DNA from: Thioalbus denitrificans
GTDB lineage: Bacteria; Pseudomonadota; Gammaproteobacteria; DSM-26407
Assembly: GCF_003337735.1 (NCBI RefSeq)
Contig: NZ_QPJY01000007.1
Span: forward strand, 1 to 64,000
Length of the DNA: 64,000 nucleotides
Direction: 5' to 3'
Each line of letters begins with the position of its first letter. Position 1 is the first letter of the stretch. Positions 10,299-22,196 of this stretch are shown piece by piece. Under the pieces are notes generated by a model that saw only the letters and a program-made list of their open reading frames with translations, ran no database searches and was not told the DNA's origin. Both the position numbers and the translations under genes were made by a program.

Positions 10299-10310
10299 GG
10301 CGGGGGCGGA

Positions 10311-10369
10311 CGGTGCGCGCGGCGCACCCTACAGCAGTGGACTCTGCGTAGGGTGCGTCGCGCGCACCG
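10311..10369. repeat. REP-like palindrome, GTAGGGTGCGC family, copy 1
   Basis: Two 22-nt arms (10311-10332 and 10348-10369) are reverse complements at 21 of 22 positions, with a 15-nt loop. They end in CACCCTAC / GTAGGGTG. The element lies between convergent genes and could also act as a bidirectional terminator. A second copy is at 41877-41953. Confidence 0.85.
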
Positions 10370-10395
10370 GTGAAGACCGAACGACGCCCGGCCGC

Positions 10396-11748
10396 TCAGC
10401 CCACCTTGGGCAGCCGCTCCAGGGCGTCGTGGATGGCCTGCTCGGGGTAGTCGTAGTCCTCCAACTCGCCGGCGAAGTACTTGTCGTAGGAGGCCATGTC
10501 GAAGTGGCCGTGGCCGGAGAGGGTGAACAGGATGGTCTTCGCCTCGCCGGTCTCCTTGCAGCGCAGCGCCTCGTCCATGGCCGCGCGGATGGCGTGGCAG
10601 GACTCGGGGGCGGCCACGATGCCCTCGGCCCGGGCGAAGGTGACGCCGGCCTCGAAGGTGGCGATCTGCGACACCGCCTGCGCCTCCAGGTAGCCCTCCT
10701 TGTAGAGCTGGGAGACCAGCGGGGAGTCGCCGTGGTAGCGCAGGCCGCCGGCGTGGATGCCCGGGGGCATGAAGTCGTGGCCCAGGGTGTACATGAGCAT
10801 CAGCGGGGTGAGCCCCTCGGTGTCGCCGAAGTCGTAGGCGTAGTGGCCGCGGGTCAGGGTCGGGCAGGAGGCGGGCTCCACCGCCACCAGGCGGATATCC
10901 TTGCCGGCGGCCTTGTCGGCGAAGAAGGGGAACATCATGCCGCCGACGTTGGAGCCGCCGCCGCAGGGGGCGAAGATGACATCCGGGTACTCGCCCACCT
11001 TCTCCAGCTGCTTGCGGGTCTCGAGACCGATGACCGTCTGGTGCAGCAGCACGTGGTTGAGCACCGAGCCCAGGGAGTAGTTGGTGTCGTCGCGCGAGGC
11101 CGCCTCCTCCACCGCCTCGGAGATGGCGATGCCGAGCGAGCCCTGGGAGTCCGGGTCCTGGGCCAGGATGTGGCGCCCGGAGTTGGTGAGGTTGGTGGGG
11201 CTCGGCAGCACCTCGGCCCCCCAGGTCTGCATCATGGAGCGGCGGAAGGGCTTCTGCTCGTAGCTCACCTTCACCATGTAGACGCGCACGTCGAGCCCGA
11301 ACTTGTTGCCCACCAGGGCCAGGGAGGAGCCCCACTGGCCGGCGCCGGTCTCGGTGGTCAGGCGCTTGATGCCCTCCTGCTTGTTGTAGTAGGCCTGGGC
11401 CACGGCGGTGTTGGGCTTGTGGGATCCGGCCGGGCTGATGCCCTCGTACTTGTAGAAGATCTTCGCCGGGGTCCCGAGCATCTGCTCCAGGCGGTGGGCG
11501 CGGAACAGGGGCGAGGGCCGCCACATGGTCAGGAACTGCCGCACCTCGTCCGGGATCGGGATCCAGCGCTCGGCGGAGACCTCCTGCTCGATGAGGGCCA
11601 TGGGGAAGATGGCGGCCAGCGCGTCGGGGCCGATGGGCTTGCCGTCGGGCCCCAGCGGCGGTGCCGGCGGGTTCGGCATGTCGGCCACCACGTTGTACCA
11701 GTGGGTGGGAATCTCGGACTCGTCGAGCAGGATCTTGGTCTGCTGCAC
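10396..11748 (-). CDS. trpB: TrpB2-type tryptophan synthase beta chain (TrpB-like PLP enzyme)
   Basis: A 450-aa PLP enzyme of the TrpB2 branch, which joins indole and serine but usually does not pair with TrpA. The PLP lysine is K111 in [11 protein letters not shown], and the phosphate loop is [10 protein letters not shown]. The long N-terminus with [18 protein letters not shown] is typical of TrpB2. The chosen start is GTG at 11748, with AAGGAG 6 nt upstream. The open frame continues further up, but those codons have no ribosome site and overlap the regulatory gap. No trpA or other trp gene is adjacent, fitting a stand-alone indole-salvage role (inference). Confidence 0.92.
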   Translation of the reverse strand: MQQTKILLDESEIPTHWYNVVADMPNPPAPPLGPDGKPIGPDALAAIFPMALIEQEVSAERWIPIPDEVRQFLTMWRPSPLFRAHRLEQMLGTPAKIFYKYEGISPAGSHKPNTAVAQAYYNKQEGIKRLTTETGAGQWGSSLALVGNKFGLDVRVYMVKVSYEQKPFRRSMMQTWGAEVLPSPTNLTNSGRHILAQDPDSQGSLGIAISEAVEEAASRDDTNYSLGSVLNHVLLHQTVIGLETRKQLEKVGEYPDVIFAPCGGGSNVGGMMFPFFADKAAGKDIRLVAVEPASCPTLTRGHYAYDFGDTEGLTPLMLMYTLGHDFMPPGIHAGGLRYHGDSPLVSQLYKEGYLEAQAVSQIATFEAGVTFARAEGIVAAPESCHAIRAAMDEALRCKETGEAKTILFTLSGHGHFDMASYDKYFAGELEDYDYPEQAIHDALERLPKVG

Positions 11749-11836
11749 TGTGGGTCTCCTTGAAGGACGGGAATTCATAACCGTTCTATTACAGCATCTG
11801 TGATACGGAATTGGCAAAGGCCGCAGAGAACGGGTA

Positions 11837-13009
11837 TCAGCCGGAGGCCGGCGCCGGCCCTCCCTGGCGGTGGACGAACCAGGCAACCGCCAGGGGGATG
11901 GCCAGCAGCGCCAGGTCCAGGCTCACCACCGCACCCCAGCCGGCCCGGCTCCAGGCCAGGCCGCAGACGCTGATGCCGGTCCAGCCGCCGAGGTAGTAGA
12001 ACAGCACGTAGAGGGCATTGGCCCGGCCGCGGCTGCCCGACAGGCGCCGGTTCAGCGAACCGGCCGCCGCCGCGTGCATGGCGAAGAACCCGGCGCAGAT
12101 GCCCACCAGCCCGATCACCACCGTCCACAGGGAGGGCAGCAGGGTCAGGCCGATGGAGCCGCCCAGCACCAGGGTGCCGCCGAGCAGGGTGGCGGCGTTG
12201 CCGTAGCGGTTGCTGAGCCGGCCCGCCAGCGGCCCCATGCCGATGCCGACGACGTAGGCCAGGTAGATGAGGGTGATGACCCCGGTGGGCAGCCCGAAGG
12301 GCGGGCCCTCGAGGCGGAAGGGCAGGTAGTTGAACAGCGACGAGAAGACGAAGAAGGCGGCGAAGGCCACCGCGTAGATGCGCAGGATCTCCGGGCGCCG
12401 CAGCAGGTCCAGGTAGCCGCCGGTGTCGGGCTCGGGCCGGGTGCCGGCCTCCGGGCGCGGCAGGACCCGCAGCGCGAACAGGGTGGCCGCCAGCAGCAGT
12501 GCGGCGGCGGTGACGAAGGCCCAGCGCCAGTGGGCGGGCGGGTGCAGCCAGCCGCCGAGCAGGCGCCCGCCCAGCCCGCCGGCCACCGTGGCGGAGATGT
12601 AGGCGCCCATCACGACGTTGAGGCGCTCCAGCGGCAGGCTGCGGGAGAGGTGCGCCGCGAGGCTGGTGGTGACCGCGGGGATGAACAGCCCCTGCACGAA
12701 GCGGGCGGCCACCAGCAGCCACAGGTTCTCCGTGACCGCGCACACCAGCCCGCTCACGGCCACCAGCACACCGCCGGCGAGAATCAGCCGGCGCACGTCG
12801 ACCCGGTCGGCCAGCCGCCCGAAGGGCAGGTTGGCCAGCGCGACGCCGAGAATCACCGCCGCCACCGTGAAGGAGACCTCCGTGGGCGAGGCGCCGAACT
12901 CCCGCTGCAGCACCGGCAGCACCGGCTGGGTGATGTAGATGTTGGTGAAGGCCGCCGCGACGAGCGCGAACACGGCGAGCTGCAGCCCGCGGGGGGAGAC
13001 GTTGGACAT
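11837..13009 (-). CDS. Major facilitator superfamily transporter
   Basis: A 390-aa inner-membrane transporter with about 12 hydrophobic segments. [19 protein letters not shown] in TM1 and [15 protein letters not shown] between TM2 and TM3 are typical of the YnfM/AraJ-like MFS drug and metabolite exporters. The substrate cannot be told from sequence. The start at 13009 (MSNVSPRG) is taken because hydrophobic sequence begins right after it; an in-frame ATG at 13051 is an alternative. It precedes trpB on the same strand by 88 bp and might be co-expressed with it. Confidence 0.85.
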   Translation of the reverse strand: MSNVSPRGLQLAVFALVAAAFTNIYITQPVLPVLQREFGASPTEVSFTVAAVILGVALANLPFGRLADRVDVRRLILAGGVLVAVSGLVCAVTENLWLLVAARFVQGLFIPAVTTSLAAHLSRSLPLERLNVVMGAYISATVAGGLGGRLLGGWLHPPAHWRWAFVTAAALLLAATLFALRVLPRPEAGTRPEPDTGGYLDLLRRPEILRIYAVAFAAFFVFSSLFNYLPFRLEGPPFGLPTGVITLIYLAYVVGIGMGPLAGRLSNRYGNAATLLGGTLVLGGSIGLTLLPSLWTVVIGLVGICAGFFAMHAAAAGSLNRRLSGSRGRANALYVLFYYLGGWTGISVCGLAWSRAGWGAVVSLDLALLAIPLAVAWFVHRQGGPAPASG

Positions 13010-13098
13010 GTCCGGACGACCTGCTCGGGGAATGGGTGCGGTGGCAACCATTATGCACCAGCCGGCCGCCTCCCGGGATCGCGTCATGCACGGCCCGT

Positions 13099-13366
13099 TT
13101 CACCACGAAGGCACGAAGGACACGAAGAGAAACAACTATCCGCAGATTACGCCGATTACGCAGATTTTTTTTTCGCGCGCAGGGTTCCGCGCCGGGCCCG
13201 GACAAGTTCTCGCCCGCCGTGGCAATGGAACAGCCGGTGAGGCCGGGATTCCCGACGGGAAATCCCGGCATTGAAAACCCAATCGGCGTAATCGGCGTAA
13301 TCGGCGTAATCTGCGGATAAAAAGTCTTTTCGCCTTGCTTCGTGTCCTTCGTGCCTTCGTGGTGAA
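13099..13366. repeat. Large interspersed inverted-repeat element, copy 1
   Basis: The outer arms (13099-13127 and 13338-13366) are perfect 29-bp reverse complements containing CACCACGAAGGCACGAAGG. The inner arms, about 30 bp (13137-13166 and 13281-13319), carry repeated GATTACGC / GCGTAATC units, with extra AATCGGCGT units on the right. The ~110-bp core between them includes a stretch shared, in reverse orientation, with the copy at 18141-18394. Short open frames across it are products of the palindrome, not genes. It fills the gap between the MFS gene and ettA. Confidence 0.9.
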
Positions 13367-13388
13367 CAGGGTGGTTGGAGGTCGCGCC

Positions 13389-15059
<1,671 letters not shown>

Positions 15060-15263
15060 GGTTGGACAGACCTTCGTCGAAGAGTCGGAGAGAGGAAAAA
15101 TGGCGGCCGGGCCGCCGTGTGCTGCTTCACCCCTGGAGGCAGCACACTAATGAATCGGCGGCGTGAGATCAAACTGCCGGTCGCGCGTCGGGATCCACTT
15201 CCGCAGCCACGGATTTTATGCAATCTTGATGAACCATGACCGAACAAGTGTGGAAATTTGAAC

Positions 15264-15269
15264 TACAAT
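15264..15269 (+). promoter_or_regulatory. Candidate -10 element for the lipoprotein gene
   Basis: TACAAT, 90 bp before the lipoprotein ATG, matches the -10 consensus at 5 of 6 positions. No good -35 stands at 16-18 bp. The rest of the ~300-bp gap after ettA shows no gene. Confidence 0.3.
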
Positions 15270-15358
15270 CCCGATTGGGCAAGGGGCAACTGATATCTTT
15301 CCATCGGCCGTCGTGGCCACGGATTCCCGGGTAAACCTTCTTGAACAAGGAGAAAGCG

Positions 15359-15622
15359 ATGAAGAAAAGCATTGTCCTGAAAATGTCCGCCGTCGCCCTG
15401 AGCGTGGGGCTGCTGGCTGGCTGCGCCACCACCGATCAGCTCAAGCAGATGCAGGCCGACATCGACAGCGCCAAGCAGATGGCCTCCCAGGCCCAGAGCA
15501 CCGCCGATGCCGCCGACAGCAAGGCCGAAGCCGCCATGCAGAAGGCGGATGCCGCCATGCGCGCCGCCGATCAGGCCAATGAGCGTGCCGACCGCATGAT
15601 GGAGAGGTGCTGCGGCAAGTAA
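15359..15622 (+). CDS. Lpp/OprI-type alanine-zipper outer-membrane lipoprotein
   Basis: An 87-aa protein with a lipoprotein signal (MKKSIVLKM, then LSVGLLAGC with Cys at residue 21). The rest is a single Ala-rich helix with heptad spacing (ADAADSKAEAAMQKADAAMR) and an end ADQANERADRMMERCCGK. This is the pattern of Pseudomonas OprI and related alanine-zipper lipoproteins that form trimers and tie the outer membrane to peptidoglycan, usually through a C-terminal Lys, present here. Two Cys just before that Lys are unusual. The strong SD AAGGAGA and a strong terminator fit high expression. Confidence 0.9.
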   Translation: MKKSIVLKMSAVALSVGLLAGCATTDQLKQMQADIDSAKQMASQAQSTADAADSKAEAAMQKADAAMRAADQANERADRMMERCCGK

Positions 15623-15646
15623 GTCGACGCCCAGGCCATTCCACAA

Positions 15647-15683
15647 CGGCCCGGAGTGCGAGTGCACTCCGGGCCGTTTTTTT
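15647..15683 (+). terminator. Strong intrinsic terminator after the lipoprotein gene
   Basis: A perfect 13-bp stem (15647-15659 / 15664-15676) with a GAGT loop is followed by seven T residues (15677-15683). Confidence 0.95.
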
Positions 15684-15732
15684 GTCCGCTCCGAAATGAG
15701 CCCGGGGTTCGGCGCGCGCTGCCGCGGCGCTG

Positions 15733-17025
15733 TCAGGAGCCGGCGTCACCCGGCGGCAGCAGGGCGGGCTCGATGCCGGTGGCCTCGCGCACCCGCACCC
15801 GGGCCGCCATGGCCTCGGCGGCGGTGGCGAAGGGACCGAGCACCAGGCGCTGGAGATCCCGGCCCGGAACCGCCTCCACCCGGGAGGGGATGCGCAGGGC
15901 GTTCAGCTCCCCGGTGAGCATCTCCAGGCCGGTCGGATCCCGGAACGCGCCCATGTGCAGGTGCCATTCCTGATCGCGCGGGGTGGCCGCGGACACGATC
16001 GCCTGCGGCGCAGGCTCCTGCTTCGGCGCCGCGTCGGCAGGGGCGGGCCATGCGGCCGCCCTGAGCAGCGGCATGCGCGTCAGTTCGCCCGTGACCGGCA
16101 CCGGCAGCCCGGTGTGCTCCAGCGCGGCGGCCCGGATCCGCTCCCAGTCCGGCTCCAGCCCCCGCTGCTCCGCGGCGCCGATCACCGCGGCCACCAGGGG
16201 GGTGGTGTTGAGCCCCCCGGCCTGGTCCTCGTCCAGCGGCGGGTGGGCCTCGACGTAGAGCACCCCGTCGCGCCAGCCGGCCTTGTAGGGCTGGTTGACG
16301 ATGTTCACGCGCGTCCCGATCGGCACCTGGGCGAACAGCGAGGCGATGTCCTCCGGGTAGAGGCGGATGCAGCCGTGGCTGATGCGCATCCCCACCCCGA
16401 AGGGGCGGTTGGTGCCGTGGATGAGGTAGCCGGGCAGGGACAGGCGCATGGCGTAATCGCCCAGCGGGTTGGCCGGGCCGGGCGGCACCACCGCCGGCAG
16501 GATGTCGCCGCGGGCCGCGTGCTCGGCGCGGATGGAGGCCGGCGGGGTCCAGCTGGGATGGGCCGTCTTGTCGAGTATGGTGCCCGTGCCGGTGGGCGTG
16601 GCCCAGCCCTCGCGGCCGATGCCTATGGGGTGGGTGATGACCTCGTTGCGGCCGCGGGGGTAGTAGTAGAGGCGCATCTCCGCCACGTTGATGACGATTC
16701 CCTCGCGGGGGGCGTCGGGGAGGATGTGGCTGGTGGGCAGGGTGATGACCGTGCCCTCGCCCGGCACCCAGGGATCCACGCCGGGGTTGGCGACCGCCAC
16801 CTCCCGGAAGCCGAGGCCGTGGGCCCGGGCGACGTCGGCGAAGGTGTCCTCGTAGCGGGTGGCGATCTCCAGCGGACGGCCCACCACGCTGTCGCCCTCC
16901 GGCGGAAGGGTGAAGGTCTGCGCCGGGGCTAAGGCGGGCAGGAGGACGAGAACGAGCCACGCGGACAGGCGCGCGATGGCGGGGCGCCGCGGGGAGCGCG
17001 GCACCCGCAGGTTCAGGCACGGCAT
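15733..17025 (-). CDS. Periplasmic L,D-transpeptidase (ErfK/YbiS/YkuD family) with SPOR domain
   Basis: A 430-aa exported enzyme that forms 3-3 cross-links in peptidoglycan or links lipoproteins to it. The signal peptide is at about 15-36. A LysM-like segment spans about 52-100 (TRYEDTFADVARAHGLGFRE). The YkuD domain at about 108-240 has the catalytic motif HGTNRPFGVGMRISHGCIR, with C219 as nucleophile. A C-terminal SPOR-like region (about 350-425) may bind denuded glycan. The nearby OprI-like lipoprotein ending in Lys could be a substrate (inference from context). It is divergent from the deacetylase gene. Confidence 0.92.
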   Translation of the reverse strand: MPCLNLRVPRSPRRPAIARLSAWLVLVLLPALAPAQTFTLPPEGDSVVGRPLEIATRYEDTFADVARAHGLGFREVAVANPGVDPWVPGEGTVITLPTSHILPDAPREGIVINVAEMRLYYYPRGRNEVITHPIGIGREGWATPTGTGTILDKTAHPSWTPPASIRAEHAARGDILPAVVPPGPANPLGDYAMRLSLPGYLIHGTNRPFGVGMRISHGCIRLYPEDIASLFAQVPIGTRVNIVNQPYKAGWRDGVLYVEAHPPLDEDQAGGLNTTPLVAAVIGAAEQRGLEPDWERIRAAALEHTGLPVPVTGELTRMPLLRAAAWPAPADAAPKQEPAPQAIVSAATPRDQEWHLHMGAFRDPTGLEMLTGELNALRIPSRVEAVPGRDLQRLVLGPFATAAEAMAARVRVREATGIEPALLPPGDAGS

Positions 17026-17111
17026 GGCGGCGGGTAAGCTCCGGAATCAAGGACGAAAGTGGGCGGATATTGTGTCATAGTCTGAAGCAGGTGGCATCCG
17101 GTCGACGGCCC

Positions 17112-18110
17112 ATGTCTGTACGGCAACCTCAACGAGAGAGACCCGCCCCGGAGGCGGAGGTTCAACTCTGTGTCTGGAGCGGACCGGCGCTGACCCGTTA
17201 CGGATTCGGGGTCGGCCACCCGTTCGGCAACGAGCGCCTGGAGGTGTTCTGGGATGGGCTGCGGGCCGCGGGGCTGGAGGCGCGGGTGCGGGTCTGCGAG
17301 CCGGTTCAGGCCGACGACGCCCTGCTGGGGCGCTTCCACGACGGCGGCTACGTGGGCCGGGTGAAGGCCCTGTCCCGGGTCGGCAGCGGTTTCCTCGACT
17401 ACGGCGATACCCCGGCCTACCCGGGTGTCTACGAGGCGGCCGCCACGGTGGCGGGTTCGGTGGTGGCGGCGGCCGGGGACCTGCTGGAGGGGCGTTGCCG
17501 GCGCGCCTTCGTGCCGGTGGCCGGACTGCACCACGCCCGCCGCGACCGGGCCGGCGGCTTCTGCGTGTTCAACGACTGCGCGCTGGCCATCGCCACCCTG
17601 CTGGAGGTGCACGGGCTGCGGCGGGTGGCCTACGTGGACATCGACGCCCATCATGGCGACGGCGTCTACTACGGCTTCGAGGACGACCCCCGCGTGATCA
17701 TCGCCGACTTCCACGAGGACGGCCGCTACCTCTACCCCGGCACCGGCTTCGCCCACGAACGCGGCAGCGGCGCGGCGGTCGGCACCAAGCTCAACATCCC
17801 CCTCCCGCCGGGCGCCGGCGACGAGCTGTTCCTGGCCCGCTGGGCGGAGGTGGAGGCGCTGCTCGCGCGCTACCCGCCCGAGTTCATCCTGTTCCAGTGC
17901 GGCGCCGACAGCCTCGGCGGCGATCCCCTCACCCATCTCGACCTGACCGTGGCGGCCCACACCCATGCCGCCCGGCGCCTGTGCGCCATCGCCGACGCCC
18001 ACTGCGGCGGGAGGGTGCTGGCCCTGGGCGGGGGCGGCTACGACCATGCCAACATGGCCCGCGCCTGGACCGCCGTCGTCAGCGCCCTGCTCGAACCCCC
18101 GGTGGCGTGA
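17112..18110 (+). CDS. Histone deacetylase-family (AcuC/APAH-like) zinc hydrolase
   Basis: A 332-aa arginase-deacetylase-fold enzyme; bacterial members remove acetyl groups from polyamines or protein lysines. The active-site pair is H140-H141 (AGLHHA). Zinc ligands are D178 and H180 (DIDAHHGDGV) and D266 (GADSLGGD), and the catalytic Tyr is Y310 in GGGGYDH, so it should be active. The ATG at 17112 is chosen over an in-frame TTG at 17070 because family homology begins only after residue 15. The substrate is unknown. It stands alone, followed by a repeat element. Confidence 0.92.
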   Translation: MSVRQPQRERPAPEAEVQLCVWSGPALTRYGFGVGHPFGNERLEVFWDGLRAAGLEARVRVCEPVQADDALLGRFHDGGYVGRVKALSRVGSGFLDYGDTPAYPGVYEAAATVAGSVVAAAGDLLEGRCRRAFVPVAGLHHARRDRAGGFCVFNDCALAIATLLEVHGLRRVAYVDIDAHHGDGVYYGFEDDPRVIIADFHEDGRYLYPGTGFAHERGSGAAVGTKLNIPLPPGAGDELFLARWAEVEALLARYPPEFILFQCGADSLGGDPLTHLDLTVAAHTHAARRLCAIADAHCGGRVLALGGGGYDHANMARAWTAVVSALLEPPVA

Positions 18111-18140
18111 GTGCTCCGCCCCCGGACATGGATTGATTCG

Positions 18141-18394
18141 CACCACGAAGGCACGAAGGACACGAAGAAAAGAACTATCCGCAGATTACGCCGATTACGC
18201 AGATTACGATGTTGATGCGGGATGCCCGGTGGACACTCCCTGCCATACCGGCTGTTCCGTTGCCACTGGGGGCAGGGAGCTGCCCCGGCAGTGAGCAGAG
18301 CCGCCCACCCGAAATAAGAAATCTGCGTAATCGGCGTAATCTGCGGATAAAACGTCTTTTCGCCTTTCTTCGTGTCCTTCGTGCCTTCGTGGTG
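18141..18394. repeat. Large interspersed inverted-repeat element, copy 2
   Basis: Outer arms 18141-18167 and 18368-18394 are perfect 27-bp reverse complements, identical to those of copy 1. Inner arms (18176-18206 and 18320-18349) carry the same GATTACGC units. The ~115-bp core contains ACCGGCTGTTCCGTTGCCAC; the opposite strand of copy 1 has the same string with one change, so the two copies share one ancestral core in opposite orientation. It fills the gap between the deacetylase gene and glyA. Confidence 0.9.
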
Positions 18395-18452
18395 AATCCT
18401 TGGTGAATGGCGCCGGGGCGCGGGGGATTTCCCCTGTGAGCCCCGCTGGGGG

Positions 18453-18458
18453 TACAAT
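18453..18458 (+). promoter_or_regulatory. Candidate -10 element upstream of glyA
   Basis: TACAAT matches the -10 consensus at 5 of 6 positions, 39 bp before the glyA ATG. No convincing -35 is seen. Confidence 0.3.
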
Positions 18459-18496
18459 ATTCCGTTTCCACCGCCAGCCAGCAAAGCAGGTGCCGA

Positions 18497-19753
18497 ATGT
18501 TCAAGCGTGACATGTCCATTGCCGGTTTCGACGACGAGCTCGCCCAGGTCATCCGTGACGAGGCGGTCCGCCAGGAAGAGCACATCGAGCTCATCGCCTC
18601 CGAGAACTACGCCAGCCCGCGGGTGCTCGAGGCCCAGGGCTCGGTGCTGACCAACAAGTACGCCGAGGGTTATCCCGGCAAGCGCTACTACGGCGGCTGC
18701 GAGTACGTGGACAAGGCCGAGGTGATGGCCATCGAGCGGGTCAAGGAGCTGTTCGGCGCCGACTACGCCAACGTCCAGCCCCACTCCGGCTCCCAGGCCA
18801 ACGCGGCGGTGTACATGGCGCTGCTGGAGCCGGGCGACACGGTGCTCGGAATGAGCCTGGCCCACGGCGGCCACCTCACCCACGGCGCGAAGGTCAACTT
18901 TTCCGGCAAGATCTACAAGGCGGTGCAGTACGGCCTGGACGAGTCCACCGGCGAGATCGACTACGCCCAGGTGGAGCGGCTGGCCCGCGAGCACAAGCCG
19001 AAGATGATCGTCGCCGGCTTCTCCGCCTACTCCCGGGTGGTGGACTGGCAGCGTTTCCGCGCCATCGCCGACGAGGTGGGCGCCTGGCTGATGGTGGACA
19101 TGGCCCACGTGGCCGGCCTGGTGGCGGCGGGCGTCTATCCGAGCCCGGTGCAGATCGCCGATGTGACCACCTCCACCACCCACAAGACCCTGCGCGGCCC
19201 CCGCGGCGGCATCATTCTCGCCAAGGCCAATCCGGAGGTGGAGAAGAAGCTCAACTCGCTGGTCTTCCCCGGCACCCAGGGCGGCCCGCTGATGCACGTC
19301 ATCGCCGCCAAGGCGGTGGCCTTCAAGGAGGCGCTCGAGCCGGAGTTCAAGGCCTACCAGCAGCTGGTGGTGGACAACGCCCGGGCGATGGCCGGGGTGT
19401 TCATCGAGCGCGGCTTCGAGGTGGTCTCCGGCGGCACCGACAACCACCTGTTCCTGGTGAGCCTGATCGGCCAGGGCCTGACCGGCAAGGATGTGGACGC
19501 CTGGCTCGGCGCGTCCAACATCACGGTGAACAAGAACAGCGTGCCCAACGATCCCCAGTCGCCCTTCGTCACCTCGGGCATCCGTGTGGGCACCCCCGCG
19601 GTGACCACGCGCGGCTTCGGCACGGCGGAGTGCGTCGAGCTGGCCGGCTGGATGTGCGACGTGATCGACGCCCGCGGCGATGCGGCGGTGGTGGAGCGCG
19701 TCAAGGGGCAGGTGCTGGCGCTCTGCCGGCGCTTCCCGGTCTACGAGAAGTAA
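18497..19753 (+). CDS. glyA: Serine hydroxymethyltransferase
   Basis: A cytosolic PLP enzyme that converts serine and tetrahydrofolate to glycine and methylene-THF, the main source of one-carbon units. The 418-aa protein is full length, with [20 protein letters not shown], the PLP-lysine motif [15 protein letters not shown] and the C-terminal [17 protein letters not shown]. It is followed by nrdR and the riboflavin operon, a conserved proteobacterial order. A repeat element lies upstream, so transcription probably starts in the last 100 bp before the gene. Confidence 0.98.
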   Translation: MFKRDMSIAGFDDELAQVIRDEAVRQEEHIELIASENYASPRVLEAQGSVLTNKYAEGYPGKRYYGGCEYVDKAEVMAIERVKELFGADYANVQPHSGSQANAAVYMALLEPGDTVLGMSLAHGGHLTHGAKVNFSGKIYKAVQYGLDESTGEIDYAQVERLAREHKPKMIVAGFSAYSRVVDWQRFRAIADEVGAWLMVDMAHVAGLVAAGVYPSPVQIADVTTSTTHKTLRGPRGGIILAKANPEVEKKLNSLVFPGTQGGPLMHVIAAKAVAFKEALEPEFKAYQQLVVDNARAMAGVFIERGFEVVSGGTDNHLFLVSLIGQGLTGKDVDAWLGASNITVNKNSVPNDPQSPFVTSGIRVGTPAVTTRGFGTAECVELAGWMCDVIDARGDAAVVERVKGQVLALCRRFPVYEK

Positions 19754-19767
19754 CCAGGAGTGCGGGG

Positions 19768-19802
19768 CCGCGGGCCCGGGGCGCAGGCCCCGGAATCCGC
19801 GG
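19768..19802 (+). terminator. GC-rich hairpin between glyA and nrdR
   Basis: Nested pairing of CCGCGG (19768-19773 / 19797-19802) around CCGGGGC / GCCCCGG (19776-19782 / 19787-19793). No T tract follows; it may only slow polymerase or stabilise the glyA transcript. Confidence 0.35.
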
Positions 19803-19824
19803 TCCTTGCCCACGGGTCGTTCCC

Positions 19825-20343
19825 ATGCGCTGCCCCTTCTGCTCGGCCCAGGACACCAAGGTCATCGACTCGCGCCTGTCCAACGACGGCGACCAGGTGC
19901 GCCGTCGCCGCGAGTGCCTGACCTGCGGCGAGCGCTTCACCACCTACGAGAGCGCGGAGCTGCTCATGCCCCGGGTGGTGAAGCGCGACGGCAGCCGCGT
20001 CCCCTTCAACGAGGAGAAGCTGCGCGGAGGCATCCTGCGGGCGCTGGAGAAGCGTCCGGTGGACACCGAGCAGGTGGAGGCGATGATCAATCGCATTCTC
20101 CACCGCATCCGCGCCGCCGGCGAGCGCGAGGTGGCCTCCGGCGCCATCGGCGAATGGGTGATGGACGAACTGCGGGAGGCGGACCAGGTGGCCTACGTGC
20201 GCTTCGCCTCGGTCTACCGCAGCTTCGAGGACGTGAACGCCTTCCGCGAGGAGATCGAGCGGCTGGAGCGCGCGCCCTCCGCCGAGGCGCGCCGCCAGCA
20301 GCTCGACCTGCTCGGCGGCAAGGGGCAGGACAATGATGAGTGA
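19825..20343 (+). CDS. nrdR: Transcriptional repressor NrdR
   Basis: NrdR is a zinc and ATP-cone repressor of ribonucleotide reductase genes. The 172-aa protein begins [17 protein letters not shown], with zinc cysteines C3, C6, C31 and C34 ([12 protein letters not shown]). An ATP-cone domain follows (about 49-139, [17 protein letters not shown]). The ATG at 19825 gives the exact family start, although the frame is open upstream inside glyA. The end overlaps ribD by 11 bp, so the two are translationally coupled. Confidence 0.97.
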   Translation: MRCPFCSAQDTKVIDSRLSNDGDQVRRRRECLTCGERFTTYESAELLMPRVVKRDGSRVPFNEEKLRGGILRALEKRPVDTEQVEAMINRILHRIRAAGEREVASGAIGEWVMDELREADQVAYVRFASVYRSFEDVNAFREEIERLERAPSAEARRQQLDLLGGKGQDNDE

Positions 20344-21484
20344 GGGGCGCTTCAGCGCCGCGGACCACGGCTACATGGCCCAGGCGCTGCGCCTGGCCGC
20401 GCGCGGGCTCTATACCACCGATCCCAATCCGCGGGTGGGCTGCGTGCTGGTCCGTGACGGCGCGGTGGTGGGGGAGGGCTGGCACGAGCGCGCCGGCGAG
20501 CCCCATGCGGAGGTGAACGCCCTGCGCGCGGCGGGCGCCGACGCCCGGGGCGCCACCTGCTACGTGACCCTCGAGCCCTGCGCCCACCACGGGCTGACTC
20601 CGCCCTGCGCCGAGGCCCTGGTTTCGGCGGGCGTGGCGCGGGTGGTCGCCGCCATGGAGGATCCCAACCCGGCGGTGGCCGGGCAGGGGCTGGCGCGGCT
20701 GCGCGCGGCGGGCATCGCGGTGGAGCACGGCCTGCTGGCGGACCAGGCCGAGGCCCTGAATCCGGGCTTCCTCAAGCGCATGCGCGGCGGGCGTCCCTAT
20801 GTCCGCTGCAAGCTGGCCATGAGCCTCGACGGCCGCACCGCCATGGCCTCGGGCGAGAGCCAGTGGATAACGGGCCCGGAGGCGCGCCGCGACGTACAGC
20901 GGCTGCGGGCGCGCAGCTCGGCCATCCTGACCGGCGCCGGGACGGTGCTCGCCGACGACCCCTCCTTCACGGTGCGCGCCGCGGAGCTGGGCGAGGGCGA
21001 GCCGGCGGGCGGGTTGCGCCAGCCCCTGCGGGTGGTGGTCGATCCCCACCTCAGCACGCCGCCGACGGCGCGGATGCTGAGCCTGCCGGGCTCGACGCTC
21101 ATCCTTACCACCAGCGACGACACGGCGGAGGCCGATGCCCTGCTGGCGGCGGGGGCGGAGGTGGCGCGGCTGCCGGGCACGCCGGACACGGTGGACCTGG
21201 ATGCCGTGCTGGAACTGCTCGGTCAGCGCGGGATGAACGAGGTGCACCTGGAGACCGGGGCGACGCTGGCCGGCGCCATGCTGCGCGCCGGCCTGGTGGA
21301 CGAGCTGGTGGTCTACATGGCGCCGCTGCTGCTCGGCGACGGGGCGCGCGGCTTGTTCCACCTGCCGGGACTGGCTAGCATGGCCGACCGGGTCGAGCTG
21401 GAGATCGTCGACCTGCGGGCGGTGGGCCGCGACTGGCGCATCAGCGCGCGGGTCGCCACCCGCTCCGCCGCGGCGCAATCCTGA
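20333..21484 (+). CDS. ribD: Bifunctional riboflavin biosynthesis protein RibD
   Basis: RibD carries out two successive steps of riboflavin synthesis: deamination of the pyrimidine precursor, then reduction of its ribosyl side chain. The 383-aa protein has the deaminase zinc motif HAEVNAL (about 60) with [11 protein letters not shown]. After about residue 150 comes the reductase domain beginning [17 protein letters not shown] and containing [15 protein letters not shown]. Both domains look complete. Start codons at 20333 and 20336 are equally possible. It lies in a tight operon with nrdR and ribE. Confidence 0.97.
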   Translation: MMSEGRFSAADHGYMAQALRLAARGLYTTDPNPRVGCVLVRDGAVVGEGWHERAGEPHAEVNALRAAGADARGATCYVTLEPCAHHGLTPPCAEALVSAGVARVVAAMEDPNPAVAGQGLARLRAAGIAVEHGLLADQAEALNPGFLKRMRGGRPYVRCKLAMSLDGRTAMASGESQWITGPEARRDVQRLRARSSAILTGAGTVLADDPSFTVRAAELGEGEPAGGLRQPLRVVVDPHLSTPPTARMLSLPGSTLILTTSDDTAEADALLAAGAEVARLPGTPDTVDLDAVLELLGQRGMNEVHLETGATLAGAMLRAGLVDELVVYMAPLLLGDGARGLFHLPGLASMADRVELEIVDLRAVGRDWRISARVATRSAAAQS

Positions 21485-21501
21485 CGGGGAGCACGAGACA
21501 G

Positions 21502-22161
21502 ATGTTCACAGGCATCATCGAGGCGGTGGGACGCATCGCCGCCATGGAACCGCGGGGGCAGGACTCCCGGGTGCGGGTACAGACCGGCAAGCTCGATCTG
21601 GGCGACGTGCGGCTGGGCGACAGCATCGCCGTGAACGGCGTCTGCCTGACCGTGGTGGACCTGCCGGGCGACGGCTTCTGGGCCGATGTCTCCGGCGAGA
21701 CCCTGGCGCGCACCGCCTTCGCCGACCTGGCGGTGGGGGGGCGGGTGAACCTGGAGAAGGCGCTCACGCCCACCACCCGCCTGGGCGGGCACCTGGTCAG
21801 CGGCCACGTGGACGGCGTGGGCCGGATCGTCGAGCGCAGCCCCGCCGGCCGCTCGGTGCGCTTCGTCATCGAAGCCCCCGCCGGGCTGGCGAAGTACATC
21901 GCCGAGAAGGGCTCCATCTGCGTCGACGGCATCAGCCTGACCGTCAACGGGGTGGACGGGGCGCGTTTCACCCTCAACATCGTTCCCCACACCCTGGAGG
22001 AGACCACCATGGCCGATTTCCAGCCGGGCCGGGCGGTGAACCTCGAGGTGGACATCATCGCCCGCTACCTGGAGCGGCTGCTGCTGGGTGAGCAGGCCGC
22101 CGAGAGCGGGGCCGGGGGCATCACAATGGAATTCCTGGCCCAGCACGGGTTCATGAAATAG
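21502..22161 (+). CDS. ribE: Riboflavin synthase, alpha subunit
   Basis: Catalyses the last step of riboflavin synthesis, dismutation of two lumazines. The 219-aa protein starts [12 protein letters not shown] and has the expected two repeated barrels. Each holds the motif seen as [12 protein letters not shown] in the first and [12 protein letters not shown] in the second. The second barrel begins near FTGI-like [10 protein letters not shown]. The SD GGGAG lies before the ATG. It is 17 nt after ribD. The symbol follows the ribE usage; E. coli databases also call it ribC. Confidence 0.97.
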   Translation: MFTGIIEAVGRIAAMEPRGQDSRVRVQTGKLDLGDVRLGDSIAVNGVCLTVVDLPGDGFWADVSGETLARTAFADLAVGGRVNLEKALTPTTRLGGHLVSGHVDGVGRIVERSPAGRSVRFVIEAPAGLAKYIAEKGSICVDGISLTVNGVDGARFTLNIVPHTLEETTMADFQPGRAVNLEVDIIARYLERLLLGEQAAESGAGGITMEFLAQHGFMK

Positions 22162-22196
22162 GCTGCGGCCGGACGGGAGCGGGAGACAGCGGGTCA

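Noticed and set aside
22100-22196. FMN riboswitch before ribBX
   Set aside because: No RFN element consensus or long leader; the gap between ribE and ribBX is only 35 bp.
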